Source of the DNA: Caballeronia udeis
Lineage (GTDB): Bacteria > Pseudomonadota > Gammaproteobacteria > Burkholderiales > Burkholderiaceae
DNA length: 64,000 nt
Direction: 5' to 3'
NCBI RefSeq assembly: GCF_001544555.2
Contig: NZ_FCOK02000027.1
Coordinates: 44,585 to 108,584 of the forward strand
Numbering within the stretch: position 1 is the stretch's first letter; each line of letters begins with the position of its first letter. Both the position numbers and the translations under genes were made by a program. Below, in pieces: positions 8,231-17,507 of the stretch. Under the pieces are notes generated by a model. It searched no databases. It worked only from the letters and a program-made list of their open reading frames with translations, and was not told the DNA's origin.

Positions 8231-9586
8231 ATGGACGAACAGAAAAAACACCCAGCACCACCGCCGCGCTCTGACACCCGTTCGCCCGTATCCCAAGCCT
8301 CGACTCCCCCTGTATCCGCCTCCCGGTCCCGCCGGCGGCGGCTTGTATGGATCGTCGTCGCGATCCTGATCGTGGCGGGCTTGTTCGCGTGGCATCCGTG
8401 GAATCGCGGCGGTGCTGACAACTCGCAGCAAGCGCGGCAGGCAGGCGGGGGCCGGCGTGGTGGCGGCGGTCCGGGCATGGCGGCTCCGCCGCAACCCGTG
8501 CATGTCGCGACGGTGACGCAGGGCGAAATGCCGGTGGTGATCAACTCGCTCGGGACAGTGACGCCGCTGGCGTCGGTGACGGTCAAGACACAGCTCAACG
8601 GCACGCTGCAGGACGTTGCGTTCCAGGAGGGCCAGATGGTCAAGAAGGGGGACGTCCTGGCTCAGATCGATCCGCGCCCCTACGAGATCTCCTTGCGCAA
8701 TGCACAAGGCACGCTCGCGAAAGACCAGGCGCTGCTGCAAACCGCGCGCCTCGACCTGAAGCGCTACCAGATGCTGCTCTCGCAAGACTCGATCGCGAGC
8801 CAGCAAGTGGACACGCAGGCCTCGCTCGTCCAGCAGTACGAGGGAACGGTCAAGTCGGACCAGGCGAACGTGGATACCTTCAAGCTCGACCTGACGTATG
8901 CGCGCATCACGGCGCCGGTGTCAGGCCGTGTCGGCCTGCGCCAGGTCGATCCGGGCAACTACGTGACGACCGGCGACACGAACGGCGTGGTTGTCATTAC
9001 ACAATTGCAGCCCATCAGCGTCATCTTCACCACCTCCGAAGACAACCTCACCGCCATCCTGAAGCCGCTGCATGCGGGCACGAAGATGTCGGTGACCGCT
9101 TATGACCGGGCCAACACCAAGTCGCTCGAGAGCGGTTATCTGGAAACCATCGACAACCAGATCGACACCACCACGGGCACCGTCAAGCTGCGCGCGACCT
9201 TCGACAACAATGAAAGCATGCTGTTTCCGAACCAGTTCGTGAACACGAAACTGCTGGTCGATGTGATCAAGGACGCGGTCATCGTGCCCACGCCCGCTGT
9301 GCTCAACGGTTCGTCGGGCGCGTTTGTCTATGTGGTGAAGCCGGACAATACGGTCACCGTGCGCAATGTGAAGATCGGTCCGGTCGATGGTGAACGCACC
9401 AGCATCAAGACAGGTCTGGAAGTGGGCGAACGCGTGGTGATCGACGGCTCCGACCGCCTGAAGGAGGGCGCGAAGATCACGATCCCGGCAGAAAAGCCCA
9501 AGGCCGCTTCCAGCTCTTCAGGCGCGGCGGCTGCATCGGCTGCTTCGGGCGCGCAACGCGGCCACCATCGCAAACAGCCGCAGTGA
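8231..9586 (+). CDS. mdtA: RND efflux periplasmic adaptor, MdtA-like
   Basis: A 451-residue membrane fusion protein. It has a basic cytoplasmic N terminus, one anchor helix (about 37-57), a Gly-rich linker, then the HlyD/AcrA-type domains: a biotinyl-lipoyl motif ('VKTQLNGTLQDVAFQEGQMVKKGD', about 115-140), an alpha-hairpin (about 150-215), the second lipoyl half ('DLTYARITAPVSGRVGLR') and beta-barrel/MP domains to about 420. The C-terminal tail is Ala/Ser/Lys-rich. It links the MdtB/MdtC inner membrane pump to an outer membrane factor. The ATG at 8231 is chosen because it begins the normal adaptor; the frame stays open further upstream. It is first in the operon, 33 bp before mdtB. Confidence 0.93.
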   Translation: MDEQKKHPAPPPRSDTRSPVSQASTPPVSASRSRRRRLVWIVVAILIVAGLFAWHPWNRGGADNSQQARQAGGGRRGGGGPGMAAPPQPVHVATVTQGEMPVVINSLGTVTPLASVTVKTQLNGTLQDVAFQEGQMVKKGDVLAQIDPRPYEISLRNAQGTLAKDQALLQTARLDLKRYQMLLSQDSIASQQVDTQASLVQQYEGTVKSDQANVDTFKLDLTYARITAPVSGRVGLRQVDPGNYVTTGDTNGVVVITQLQPISVIFTTSEDNLTAILKPLHAGTKMSVTAYDRANTKSLESGYLETIDNQIDTTTGTVKLRATFDNNESMLFPNQFVNTKLLVDVIKDAVIVPTPAVLNGSSGAFVYVVKPDNTVTVRNVKIGPVDGERTSIKTGLEVGERVVIDGSDRLKEGAKITIPAEKPKAASSSSGAAAASAASGAQRGHHRKQPQ

Positions 9587-9619
9587 TGCGCTCATGATCC
9601 ATAACCGCACTGCACCCGC

Positions 9620-12600
9620 ATGAATCCATCGCGTCCTTTTATCCTGCGTCCGGTCGGCACGGCGCTGCTGATGGCGGCAATCATGCTGGTCGGCCTCGTC
9701 GCGCTGCGCTTCTTGCCGCTGTCCGCGCTGCCCGCCGTCGACTATCCGACCATCCAGGTGCAGACGTTCTATCCGGGCGCGTCGCCGGATGTGATGACCA
9801 CCTCGGTCACCGCCCCCCTTGAAAAGCAGTTCGGGCAGATGGCGAGCCTGAACCAGATGTCGTCGCAGAGTTCGGCGGGCGCATCGGTCATCACGCTGCA
9901 ATTCAGTCTTGACCTGCCGCTCGACATCGCCGAACAGGAAGTCCAGGCGGCTATCAACGCAGCGGGCAACCTGCTGCCGTCCGATTTGCCCGCACCGCCG
10001 ATCTACGCGAAGGTGAATCCTGCGGATGCGCCCATCATCACGCTCGCGATCAGTTCGAAGACCCTGCCGCTCACGCAGGTCCAGGATCTCGCCGATACCC
10101 GTCTCGCGCAGAAGATCTCGCAGGTCGGGGGCGTGGGGCTGGTGTCGGTCAGCGGCGGCAATCGGCCGGCTGTCCGGATCCAGGCGAACACGCGTGCGCT
10201 GGCGTCGTATGGCCTGAACATCGACGACTTGCGCACCACGATCTCGAACCTGAACGTCAATACGCCGAAGGGCAATTTCGACGGCCCTTCGCGGGCCTAC
10301 ACGATCAACGCGAACGACCAGCTCACCGACGCCAGCGCTTACCAGAGCGCGGTCATCGCTTACAAGAACGGCCGGCCGGTGATGCTGACGGACGTTGCCA
10401 CGGTCGTTTCGGGACCGGAAAACACCAAGCTCGGCGCCTGGGTGGACAACACGCCGGCCATCATCCTGAACGTGCAGCGCCAGCCGGGCGCAAACGTGAT
10501 TGCAGTGGTCGACGGCATCAAGAAGATCCTGCCGCAGTTGCAGTCCGCGCTGCCGGCCGCGCTCGACGTGCGGATCGTCACCGACCGGACCACGACCATT
10601 CGCGCGTCGGTGCGTGACGTGCAGTTCGAACTGGCGCTCTCCGTGGTGCTGGTCGTGCTCGTGATCTACCTGTTCCTCGCGAACGTCTGGGCCACGCTGA
10701 TTCCGAGCTTGTCCGTCCCGGTTTCGCTGATCGGTACGCTCGCCGTCATGTATCTGTGCGGCTTTTCGCTCGACAACCTTTCGCTCATGGCATTGACCAT
10801 AGCGACCGGTTTTGTCGTCGATGACGCCATCGTGATGATCGAGAACATCGCCCGTTACGTGGAAGAAGGTGAGGCACCGCTCGAAGCAGCGTTGAAGGGC
10901 TCGAAGCAGATCGGCTTCACCATCATTTCGCTGACCGTTTCGCTGATCGCCGTGCTGATTCCGCTGCTGTTCATGGGCGACGTAGTCGGACGCCTGTTCC
11001 ACGAATTCGCGATCACGCTGGCCGTGACCATCGTGATTTCCGCGATCGTCTCGCTCACGCTCGTGCCCATGCTGTGCGCCAAGCTGCTGCGCCACACGCC
11101 GCCGAAGGAGAGTCACCAGTTCGAAGCGCGCGCGCATCAGTTCATCGACTATGTGATCGGGCGTTATGGCGTCGCGTTGACCTGGGTGCTCGACCGGCAG
11201 CGCTCGACCCTGGTGGTCGCGCTGCTCACGCTTGTGCTGACCGCCCTGCTCTACATCTGGATCCCGAAAGGCTTCTTCCCGATCCAGGATACCGGCGTGA
11301 TCCAGGCGATTACGCAAGCGCCGCAAGCCGCCTCCTACCAGGCAGTGGCTGAACAGCAGCAAGCGCTGGCCGCACAGATCCTGAAGAACCCGGACGTTGA
11401 AAGCCTGACCTCGTTCATTGGCGTGGACGGAACCAATATCACGCTGAACAGCGGCCGGATGCTGATCAACCTGAAACCTCGCGACGACCGCAGCAATACC
11501 TCGAGCGACGTGATCCGGGCGTTGCAGAAAGACGTGGAGAACATTCCCGGCATCCGGCTCTACATGCAGCCGGTGCAGGATCTGACGATCGATTCCACCG
11601 TCAGCCCGACCCAATACCAGTTCATGCTGACCGACCCGAACTCGGCGGAGTTCGCGCAATGGGTGCCGAAACTCACGGCGCGGTTGCAGCAATCGCCGGA
11701 ACTGGCGGACGTGGCGACCGACCTGCAGCAGAACGGGCAGTCGGTGTATGTGGAGATCGACCGGTCGACGGCTGCGCGCTTCGGCATCACGCCGGCTACT
11801 GTGGATAACGCCCTCTACGACGCATTCGGCCAGCGCATCATCTCGACCATCTTCACGCAGTCGAATCAGTACCGCGTGATCCTGGAGTCCGAGCCGACGC
11901 AGGCGCACTACAGCGAGACGCTGAACGGCATCTACCTGCCGTCCTCCACAGCAAGCGCGGGACAGGTGCCGCTGTCGGCCATCGCGACTTTCCATGAGCG
12001 CGCAGCGCCGCTGCTGGTCACGCACCTCGGCCAGTTCCCGGCAACCACCGTCTCGTTCAACCTCGCACCGGGCGCTTCGCTTGGCGCAGCCGTGAAAGCG
12101 ATCGATCAGGCGCAGAAGGACATCGGCTTGCCCGCCTCGTTCCAGATCCGTTTCCAGGGCGCCGCGCTGGCCTTCCAGGCGTCGTTGTCGAACGAACTGT
12201 TCCTGATCCTGGCCGCGGTCGTCACCATGTATATCGTGCTGGGCGTGTTGTACGAGAGCTTCATTCACCCGATCACCATCCTGTCCACGCTGCCCTCGGC
12301 AGGTGTTGGCGCACTGCTTTCGCTGATGATCAGCGGGCACGATCTCGACATCATCGGGATCATCGGGATCGTGTTGCTGATCGGCATTGTGAAAAAGAAC
12401 GCGATCATGATGATCGACTTCGCGCTCGAAGCCGAACGCGAGCAAGGCAAAAGTCCGCGCGATGCAATCTATCAGGCGTGTTTGCTGCGCTTCCGTCCCA
12501 TCCTCATGACCACCATGGCCGCGCTTCTCGGCGCGTTGCCGCTGATGCTCGGCTGGGGCGCGGGGTCTGAACTGCGGCGCCCGCTCGGGATTGCGATTGT

Positions 12601-12748
12601 GGGTGGTTTGATCGTGTCGCAAGCGCTGACCCTGTTCACCACGCCAGTGATCTATCTCGGCTTCGATTCGCTCGCGCGCCGCGTGCGTTCGCGTTTCTAC
12701 CGGAACGCGCCGCCCGGCCCGGCGAGCCCGGTGAGCGATCAGGAGTAA
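9620..12748 (+). CDS. mdtB: RND multidrug efflux transporter subunit MdtB
   Basis: A 1042-residue inner membrane RND pump of the HAE-1 group, full length for the family (E. coli MdtB is 1040). The start 'MNPSRPFILRPVGTALLMAAI' is characteristic. The proton-relay Asp pair is visible in TM4 ('ATGFVVDDAIVMIEN') and the TM10 lysine in 'LIGIVKKNAIMMIDFAL'. Two periplasmic loops (after TM1 and TM7) form the porter and docking domains. MdtB works as a heteromultimer with MdtC; in E. coli MdtABC exports bile salts, novobiocin and some siderophore-like compounds under BaeSR control. No baeSR genes and no outer membrane factor gene are adjacent here. Confidence 0.95.
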   Translation: MNPSRPFILRPVGTALLMAAIMLVGLVALRFLPLSALPAVDYPTIQVQTFYPGASPDVMTTSVTAPLEKQFGQMASLNQMSSQSSAGASVITLQFSLDLPLDIAEQEVQAAINAAGNLLPSDLPAPPIYAKVNPADAPIITLAISSKTLPLTQVQDLADTRLAQKISQVGGVGLVSVSGGNRPAVRIQANTRALASYGLNIDDLRTTISNLNVNTPKGNFDGPSRAYTINANDQLTDASAYQSAVIAYKNGRPVMLTDVATVVSGPENTKLGAWVDNTPAIILNVQRQPGANVIAVVDGIKKILPQLQSALPAALDVRIVTDRTTTIRASVRDVQFELALSVVLVVLVIYLFLANVWATLIPSLSVPVSLIGTLAVMYLCGFSLDNLSLMALTIATGFVVDDAIVMIENIARYVEEGEAPLEAALKGSKQIGFTIISLTVSLIAVLIPLLFMGDVVGRLFHEFAITLAVTIVISAIVSLTLVPMLCAKLLRHTPPKESHQFEARAHQFIDYVIGRYGVALTWVLDRQRSTLVVALLTLVLTALLYIWIPKGFFPIQDTGVIQAITQAPQAASYQAVAEQQQALAAQILKNPDVESLTSFIGVDGTNITLNSGRMLINLKPRDDRSNTSSDVIRALQKDVENIPGIRLYMQPVQDLTIDSTVSPTQYQFMLTDPNSAEFAQWVPKLTARLQQSPELADVATDLQQNGQSVYVEIDRSTAARFGITPATVDNALYDAFGQRIISTIFTQSNQYRVILESEPTQAHYSETLNGIYLPSSTASAGQVPLSAIATFHERAAPLLVTHLGQFPATTVSFNLAPGASLGAAVKAIDQAQKDIGLPASFQIRFQGAALAFQASLSNELFLILAAVVTMYIVLGVLYESFIHPITILSTLPSAGVGALLSLMISGHDLDIIGIIGIVLLIGIVKKNAIMMIDFALEAEREQGKSPRDAIYQACLLRFRPILMTTMAALLGALPLMLGWGAGSELRRPLGIAIVGGLIVSQALTLFTTPVIYLGFDSLARRVRSRFYRNAPPGPASPVSDQE

Positions 12749-12752
12749 GCGC

Positions 12753-15700
12753 ATGAACCTGTCGCAACCGTTCATCGCGCGCCCGGTCGCTACCACGCTG
12801 CTGGCTATCGGCATTGCGCTCGCCGGCCTGTTCGCGTTCACCAAGCTGCCGGTCGCGCCGTTGCCGCAAGTGGACTTTCCGACCATTTCGGTCCAGGCGA
12901 GCTTGCCCGGCGCGAGTCCGGAAACTGTCGCGACCAGCGTAGCCAGTCCCCTGGAGCGTCATCTCGGCTCGATTGCCGACGTCACCGAAATGACGTCGCA
13001 AAGTTCGGTCGGGTCGGCGCGGATCACGTTGCAGTTTGGCTTGAACCGCGATATTGACGGCGCCGCGCGCGACGTGCAGGCCGCCATCAATGCATCGCGT
13101 GCCGATCTTCCCACGGCGCTGAAAAGCAATCCTACGTATCACAAGGTCAACCCCGCCGACGCGCCAATCCTGATTCTCGCGCTCTCCTCCCCCACGCGTA
13201 CAGCCGGTTCGCTTTACGATTCCGCCGCGACCGTGCTGCAGCAAACGCTTTCCACCGTGCCCGGCGTGGGCGAAGTGGACGTGAGCGGCTCGGCAAATCC
13301 GGCCGTACGGGTGGAGCTGGAACCGAACGCGCTGTTCCACTATGGCATTGGCCTGGAAGACGTCCGCGCGGCGCTGGCGTCGGCGAATGCGAACAGCCCG
13401 AAGGGCGCCATCGAGTTCAACGGCACCCACTTCCAGCTTTATACGAATGACCAGGCGAGCAAGGCCGATCAGTATCGCGACCTGGTAGTCGCTTACCGGA
13501 ACGGCGCGCCGGTGCATCTGCGCGATGTCGGTGAAGTGGTCGATTCCGTCGAGGACCTGCGCAACCTGGGCCTGATCAACAACAAGCGCGCCGTGCTCGT
13601 GATTCTTTACCGGCAGCCGGGCGCGAATATTATTGACACCATCGACCGCGTGAAGGCGATGGTGCCGCAACTCCAGGCCGCGCTCCCGGCCGACGTCGAG
13701 ATCACGCCGACCTCCGATCGCTCGACCACGATCCGTGCGTCGCTGCACGATACCGAGTTCACGCTGATGGTCGCGGTGGCGCTGGTCGTGATGGTCGTGT
13801 TCCTGTTCCTGCGCAACTGGCGCGCGACGCTGATTCCAAGCGTGGCCGTGCCGATCTCGATCATCGGCACCTTCGCCGCGATGTACCTGCTCGGCTTCTC
13901 GCTCGATAACCTCTCGCTGATGGCCTTGACCATTGCGACGGGGTTCGTGGTCGACGACGCCATCGTCGTGCTTGAAAACATCTCGCGGCACATCGAGAAC
14001 GGCGTCCCGCGCATGAAAGCCGCCATACTCGGCGCGCAGGAAGTGGGTTTCACGGTGCTGTCGATGAGCATTTCGCTAGTCGCCGTATTTATTCCTATCC
14101 TGCTGATGGGCGGCATTGTCGGCAGGTTGTTCCGTGAATTCGCGTTGACATTGTCGTTGGCGATTGCCGTTTCGCTGGTCGTCTCGCTGACGGTCACGCC
14201 CATGATGTGCGCGCGTTTGCTGCACGAACCGCACAACCAGAAACCGCCGGGCCGGTTTTCGCGCTGGCTTGAACGCCAGTTTGTGCGGATGCAGAACGAG
14301 TACGCGCGCACGCTCGGCGTGGCGCTCGGGCATCCGAGGATCGTGTTGCTGGTGTTGCTCGCGACTATCGGGTTGAACGTGTACCTGTACATCATCGTGC
14401 CGAAGGGATTTTTCCCGCAGCAGGATACCGGGCGGCTTGTGGGCGGCATTCAGGCCGACCAGAGCACCTCTTTCCAGGCGATGAAAGGCAAGTTTTCCGA
14501 GATGATGCGGATTGTCCAAGCCGATCCGGCTGTCGAAAGCGTCGCCGGTTTTACCGGTGGTCGGCAGACCAACTCGGGCTTCATGTTCATTTCGCTGAAA
14601 GCCAAGAAGGACCGCAAGGTGTCGGCTGAAGAGGTGATCCAGCGCCTGCGCGCGCCGCTTTCCGAGGTCGCGGGCGTGCGGACCTTCCTGCAAGCCGTGC
14701 AGGACATTCGCGCGGGCGGACGGCAATCGAATGCGCAATATCAGTTCACGCTGCTGGCTGATTCCACCACCGATCTCTATACATGGGGGCCGAAGCTCAC
14801 CGACGCCCTGCTCACCCGCCCCGAACTCACCGACGTCAATTCGGACCAGCAGCAAGGCGGCCTGGAATCGTTCGTGACAATCGACCGGGCGACGTCCGCG
14901 CGCCTGGGCATCCAGCCGGCGCAGATCGACAATACGCTCTACGACGCATTCGGCCAGCGCCAGGTGTCCACCATCTACAACGAGTTGAGCCAATACCACG
15001 TGGTGATGGAAGTCGCGCCGAAATACTGGCAAGACCCGGAGATGCTCAAGCAGATTTATGTGAGCACGTCGGGTGGCACCGCGGGCGGGGCGGCATCGAC
15101 GAATGCGACCACGACGACATCAAAGTCCACGAGTTCCAGCAGCAGCGCTTCGTCCACCGACACCACCAGCGCGCTGGCGCTGGCGTCCATCCGCAATGCC
15201 GCGACCAACGCCATTGCCGCAAGCGGCAAGTCCAGTTCGTCGTCGGGTGCGGCTGTATCGACGTCGCAGGAGACCATGATCCCGCTCTCGGCCATTGCCA
15301 AATTCGAACCGGGCAACACGCCGTTGTCCGTGAATCACCAGAGCCAGTTCGTAGCGTCGACGATCTCGTTCAACCTGCCGCCCGGCAAATCGCTCTCCGA
15401 CGCCACCGCCGCCATCTACGAGACGATGGCGACCATTGGCGTGCCCAGCACGATTCACGGCAGTTTTGCGGGCACGGCGCAGCAATTCCAGGATTCCACC
15501 AAGGACCAGCCGATCCTGATCCTGGCCGCGCTGGCTGCGGTGTACATCGTGCTTGGGATTCTGTACGAGAGTTATATCCACCCGATCACGATTCTCTCGA
15601 CATTGCCGTCGGCGGGCATTGGTGCGTTGCTCGCGCTGCTGCTGTTCAAGACGGAGTTCAGCATCATCGCGTTGATCGGGGTGATCTTGCTGATTGGTAT

Positions 15701-16052
15701 TGTGAAGAAGAACGCGATCATGATGGTCGACTTCGCGATCCAGGCGCAGCGGCATGGGGCGGCAACGTCGCGCGAGGCGATCGAGCAGGCGTGCTTGCTG
15801 CGCTTCCGGCCGATCATGATGACGACGGCGGCGGCATTGCTGGGTGCGTTGCCGCTGGCGTTCGGCACGGGCGAGGGATCGGAAATGCGTGCGCCGCTGG
15901 GGATCGCGATTGTGGGCGGGTTGATCGTGAGTCAGTTGCTGACGCTTTATACAACACCGGTGGTTTATCTTTATATGGACCGGATCCGGATCTGGTCGGA
16001 GCAACGGCGCGCGCGCAGGGGTCAGGCAGGGCCGGCTCGCGTAGTTGAGTAA
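12753..16052 (+). CDS. mdtC: RND multidrug efflux transporter subunit MdtC with a Ser/Thr-rich insertion
   Basis: A 1099-residue RND pump subunit, 4 bp after mdtB and so translationally linked. It starts 'MNLSQPFIARPVATTLLAIG', with TM4 'ATGFVVDDAIVVLEN' and TM10 'LIGIVKKNAIMMVDFA'. E. coli MdtC has 1025 residues; most of the difference is a low-complexity Ser/Thr/Ala segment at about residues 768-842, where relatives have only a short loop before 'IPLSAIAKF'. By homology to AcrB this lies near the border of the docking and porter subdomains in the periplasm. The stop codon sits in a 9-bp tandem repeat with two more in-frame TAA codons. No outer membrane factor gene follows. Confidence 0.94.
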   Translation: MNLSQPFIARPVATTLLAIGIALAGLFAFTKLPVAPLPQVDFPTISVQASLPGASPETVATSVASPLERHLGSIADVTEMTSQSSVGSARITLQFGLNRDIDGAARDVQAAINASRADLPTALKSNPTYHKVNPADAPILILALSSPTRTAGSLYDSAATVLQQTLSTVPGVGEVDVSGSANPAVRVELEPNALFHYGIGLEDVRAALASANANSPKGAIEFNGTHFQLYTNDQASKADQYRDLVVAYRNGAPVHLRDVGEVVDSVEDLRNLGLINNKRAVLVILYRQPGANIIDTIDRVKAMVPQLQAALPADVEITPTSDRSTTIRASLHDTEFTLMVAVALVVMVVFLFLRNWRATLIPSVAVPISIIGTFAAMYLLGFSLDNLSLMALTIATGFVVDDAIVVLENISRHIENGVPRMKAAILGAQEVGFTVLSMSISLVAVFIPILLMGGIVGRLFREFALTLSLAIAVSLVVSLTVTPMMCARLLHEPHNQKPPGRFSRWLERQFVRMQNEYARTLGVALGHPRIVLLVLLATIGLNVYLYIIVPKGFFPQQDTGRLVGGIQADQSTSFQAMKGKFSEMMRIVQADPAVESVAGFTGGRQTNSGFMFISLKAKKDRKVSAEEVIQRLRAPLSEVAGVRTFLQAVQDIRAGGRQSNAQYQFTLLADSTTDLYTWGPKLTDALLTRPELTDVNSDQQQGGLESFVTIDRATSARLGIQPAQIDNTLYDAFGQRQVSTIYNELSQYHVVMEVAPKYWQDPEMLKQIYVSTSGGTAGGAASTNATTTTSKSTSSSSSASSTDTTSALALASIRNAATNAIAASGKSSSSSGAAVSTSQETMIPLSAIAKFEPGNTPLSVNHQSQFVASTISFNLPPGKSLSDATAAIYETMATIGVPSTIHGSFAGTAQQFQDSTKDQPILILAALAAVYIVLGILYESYIHPITILSTLPSAGIGALLALLLFKTEFSIIALIGVILLIGIVKKNAIMMVDFAIQAQRHGAATSREAIEQACLLRFRPIMMTTAAALLGALPLAFGTGEGSEMRAPLGIAIVGGLIVSQLLTLYTTPVVYLYMDRIRIWSEQRRARRGQAGPARVVE

Positions 16053-16071
16053 ATCGAGTAAATTGAGTAAC
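16045..16071 (+). repeat. Three 9-bp tandem repeats over the mdtC stop codon
   Basis: Units TTGAGTAAA, TCGAGTAAA and TTGAGTAAC follow each other directly. Because the period is a multiple of three and the first unit holds the TAA stop, the frame contains three stop codons nine bases apart. Confidence 0.85.
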
Positions 16072-16170
16072 GAGGTTTGCTCGCGGGGGCGGGCGCCTCC
16101 CGAGTGCATGGATTCCAAAAATCGCTTACCGTTTTAGCTCCTGCCCACAAACAGAAGGAGCGAACCAGCA

Positions 16171-16827
16171 ATGAAAGTCCTGCTTATCGGCGCGCACGGC
16201 CGGACCGGCCGCCACATTGCACGGCAACTACGCGCCGCATCCCTCCCCTTCAAAGTCTTGCTGCGCAAATCCGCACACCGTGGTGAGTTCGCCGCACTCG
16301 GCGCCGAAATAGTACTCGGCGATCTGACACACGATTTCTCCCATGCATTCGACGACGTCACGCACGTGATCTACGCCGCCGGATCAGCGGAAAACGAAGG
16401 TGTGAACGAGGAACGCGCTATCGATCGCGACGCTGTCCAGCGCACCGCCGACTACGCGAAACGCCGCCGGACAAAGCAACTGGTGGTGATCAGCGCGATC
16501 TCCGCGTACTGGCCAAAATCCAGTCCGCTTGCCCTCAAGCACTACTCAAAAATGAAGCGCGAAGCCGACGACTATGTCCAGGCAAGCGGCGTCCCGTACG
16601 TGATCTTGCGACCAGGACCACTCTCCGACGACATCAGCCGCGGCACGATCGCGCTCTGCGCCCAACGTACCGCAGATGCAGCACCCGTTTCACGCGAAGA
16701 CGTTGCGTGCATGGCGGTGGACTGCATTAAACGCGAGGTGCGCGACGAAGTGATCGGGTTTGTTGGCGGCGAGGTGCCAATAGACGACGTCCTTGACGCG
16801 CTTCAGACAGCCCCGACCAGCCGATAA
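16171..16827 (+). CDS. NAD(P)-binding atypical SDR / NmrA-like protein
   Basis: A 218-residue Rossmann-fold protein. The N-terminal nucleotide-binding motif is 'GAHGRTGRHIARQL' (residues 7-20). 'VVISAISAY' gives a candidate catalytic Ser, and Tyr125/Lys129 in 'HYSKMKR' fit YxxxK. The layout (short, acidic second strand, 'VPYVILRPGPL' near residue 148) is that of atypical extended SDRs such as YwnB/YhfK-like oxidoreductases and NmrA-like sensors. The substrate is unknown. An AGGAG ribosome-binding site precedes the ATG. Its 3' end overlaps the convergent kdpE by 25 bp. Confidence 0.88.
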   Translation: MKVLLIGAHGRTGRHIARQLRAASLPFKVLLRKSAHRGEFAALGAEIVLGDLTHDFSHAFDDVTHVIYAAGSAENEGVNEERAIDRDAVQRTADYAKRRRTKQLVVISAISAYWPKSSPLALKHYSKMKREADDYVQASGVPYVILRPGPLSDDISRGTIALCAQRTADAAPVSREDVACMAVDCIKREVRDEVIGFVGGEVPIDDVLDALQTAPTSR

Positions 16828-17501
16828 CCCACGCCCGTCTCGGTGACAATGTGTTCCGGCTGCGCGGCATCGCGTTCAAGTTTCTGCCGCAGGTGCGCCA
16901 TGTAGATGCGCAGATAGTGGTGGCTCTCCACATGCGATGGGCCCCACACCTCGCGTAGCAACTGGCGGTGCGTCAGCACGCGGCCGGCATGGCGCACCAG
17001 CGTGGAAAGCAGCCGGTATTCGATGGGCGTCAGATGCACGGGCGCACCGGCACGCGTGACCTGGCGCAGGCCCAGGTCGATGACTACGTCGCCGAATTTC
17101 ACCAAGGGCGATTCACTCGACGCCGCCTGGTTGCGGCGCCGCAAATGCGCCCGGATCCGTGCCATCAGTTCCGACACGCCAAACGGCTTGGTCAGGTAAT
17201 CGTCGGCGCCCGCATCGAGCGCTGCGACCTTCTCCTCTTCCTGCGTACGCGCCGACAGCACGATCACCGGCAACTCGGTCCAGCTTCGCAGTTCGCGGAT
17301 CACGTCGAGGCCGTCGGTATCGGGCAAACCGAGATCGACAATGACCAGGTCCGGCTTGCGCGTCGCCGCTTCCACCAGCCCCTGCTTGCCGGTTTCCGCC
17401 TCATGCACGGCAATGCCCTCAGCCTCGAGCGACGCGCGCACAAAACGGCGAATCTGCTTCTCGTCCTCGATCAGCACAACAGTGAGATTAGGTTCGCTCA
17501 T
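16803..17501 (-). CDS. kdpE: KdpE response regulator
   Basis: A 232-residue OmpR-family response regulator. The receiver domain (about 6-118) has the acidic pair in 'LIEDEKQ', the phospho-acceptor Asp56 in 'VIVDLGLP' and Lys105 in 'YLTKPF'. The C-terminal winged helix (about 132-230) contains 'LTPIEYRLLSTL' and 'GVGYRL'. KdpE activates the high-affinity K+ ATPase operon kdpFABC when phosphorylated by KdpD. It starts 6 bp after kdpD, so the two form an operon. The kdpFABC genes are not adjacent, so its target here is open. Confidence 0.95.
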   Translation of the reverse strand: MSEPNLTVVLIEDEKQIRRFVRASLEAEGIAVHEAETGKQGLVEAATRKPDLVIVDLGLPDTDGLDVIRELRSWTELPVIVLSARTQEEEKVAALDAGADDYLTKPFGVSELMARIRAHLRRRNQAASSESPLVKFGDVVIDLGLRQVTRAGAPVHLTPIEYRLLSTLVRHAGRVLTHRQLLREVWGPSHVESHHYLRIYMAHLRQKLERDAAQPEHIVTETGVGYRLVGAV

Positions 17502-17507
17502 GGGGCT

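Noticed and set aside
9518..12886. A 1122-codon open frame on the minus strand opposite mdtB
   Set aside because: Its product is rich in Arg/His/Asp/Gln and has no recognisable domain; it mirrors the codon pattern of mdtB, a known high-GC artefact.
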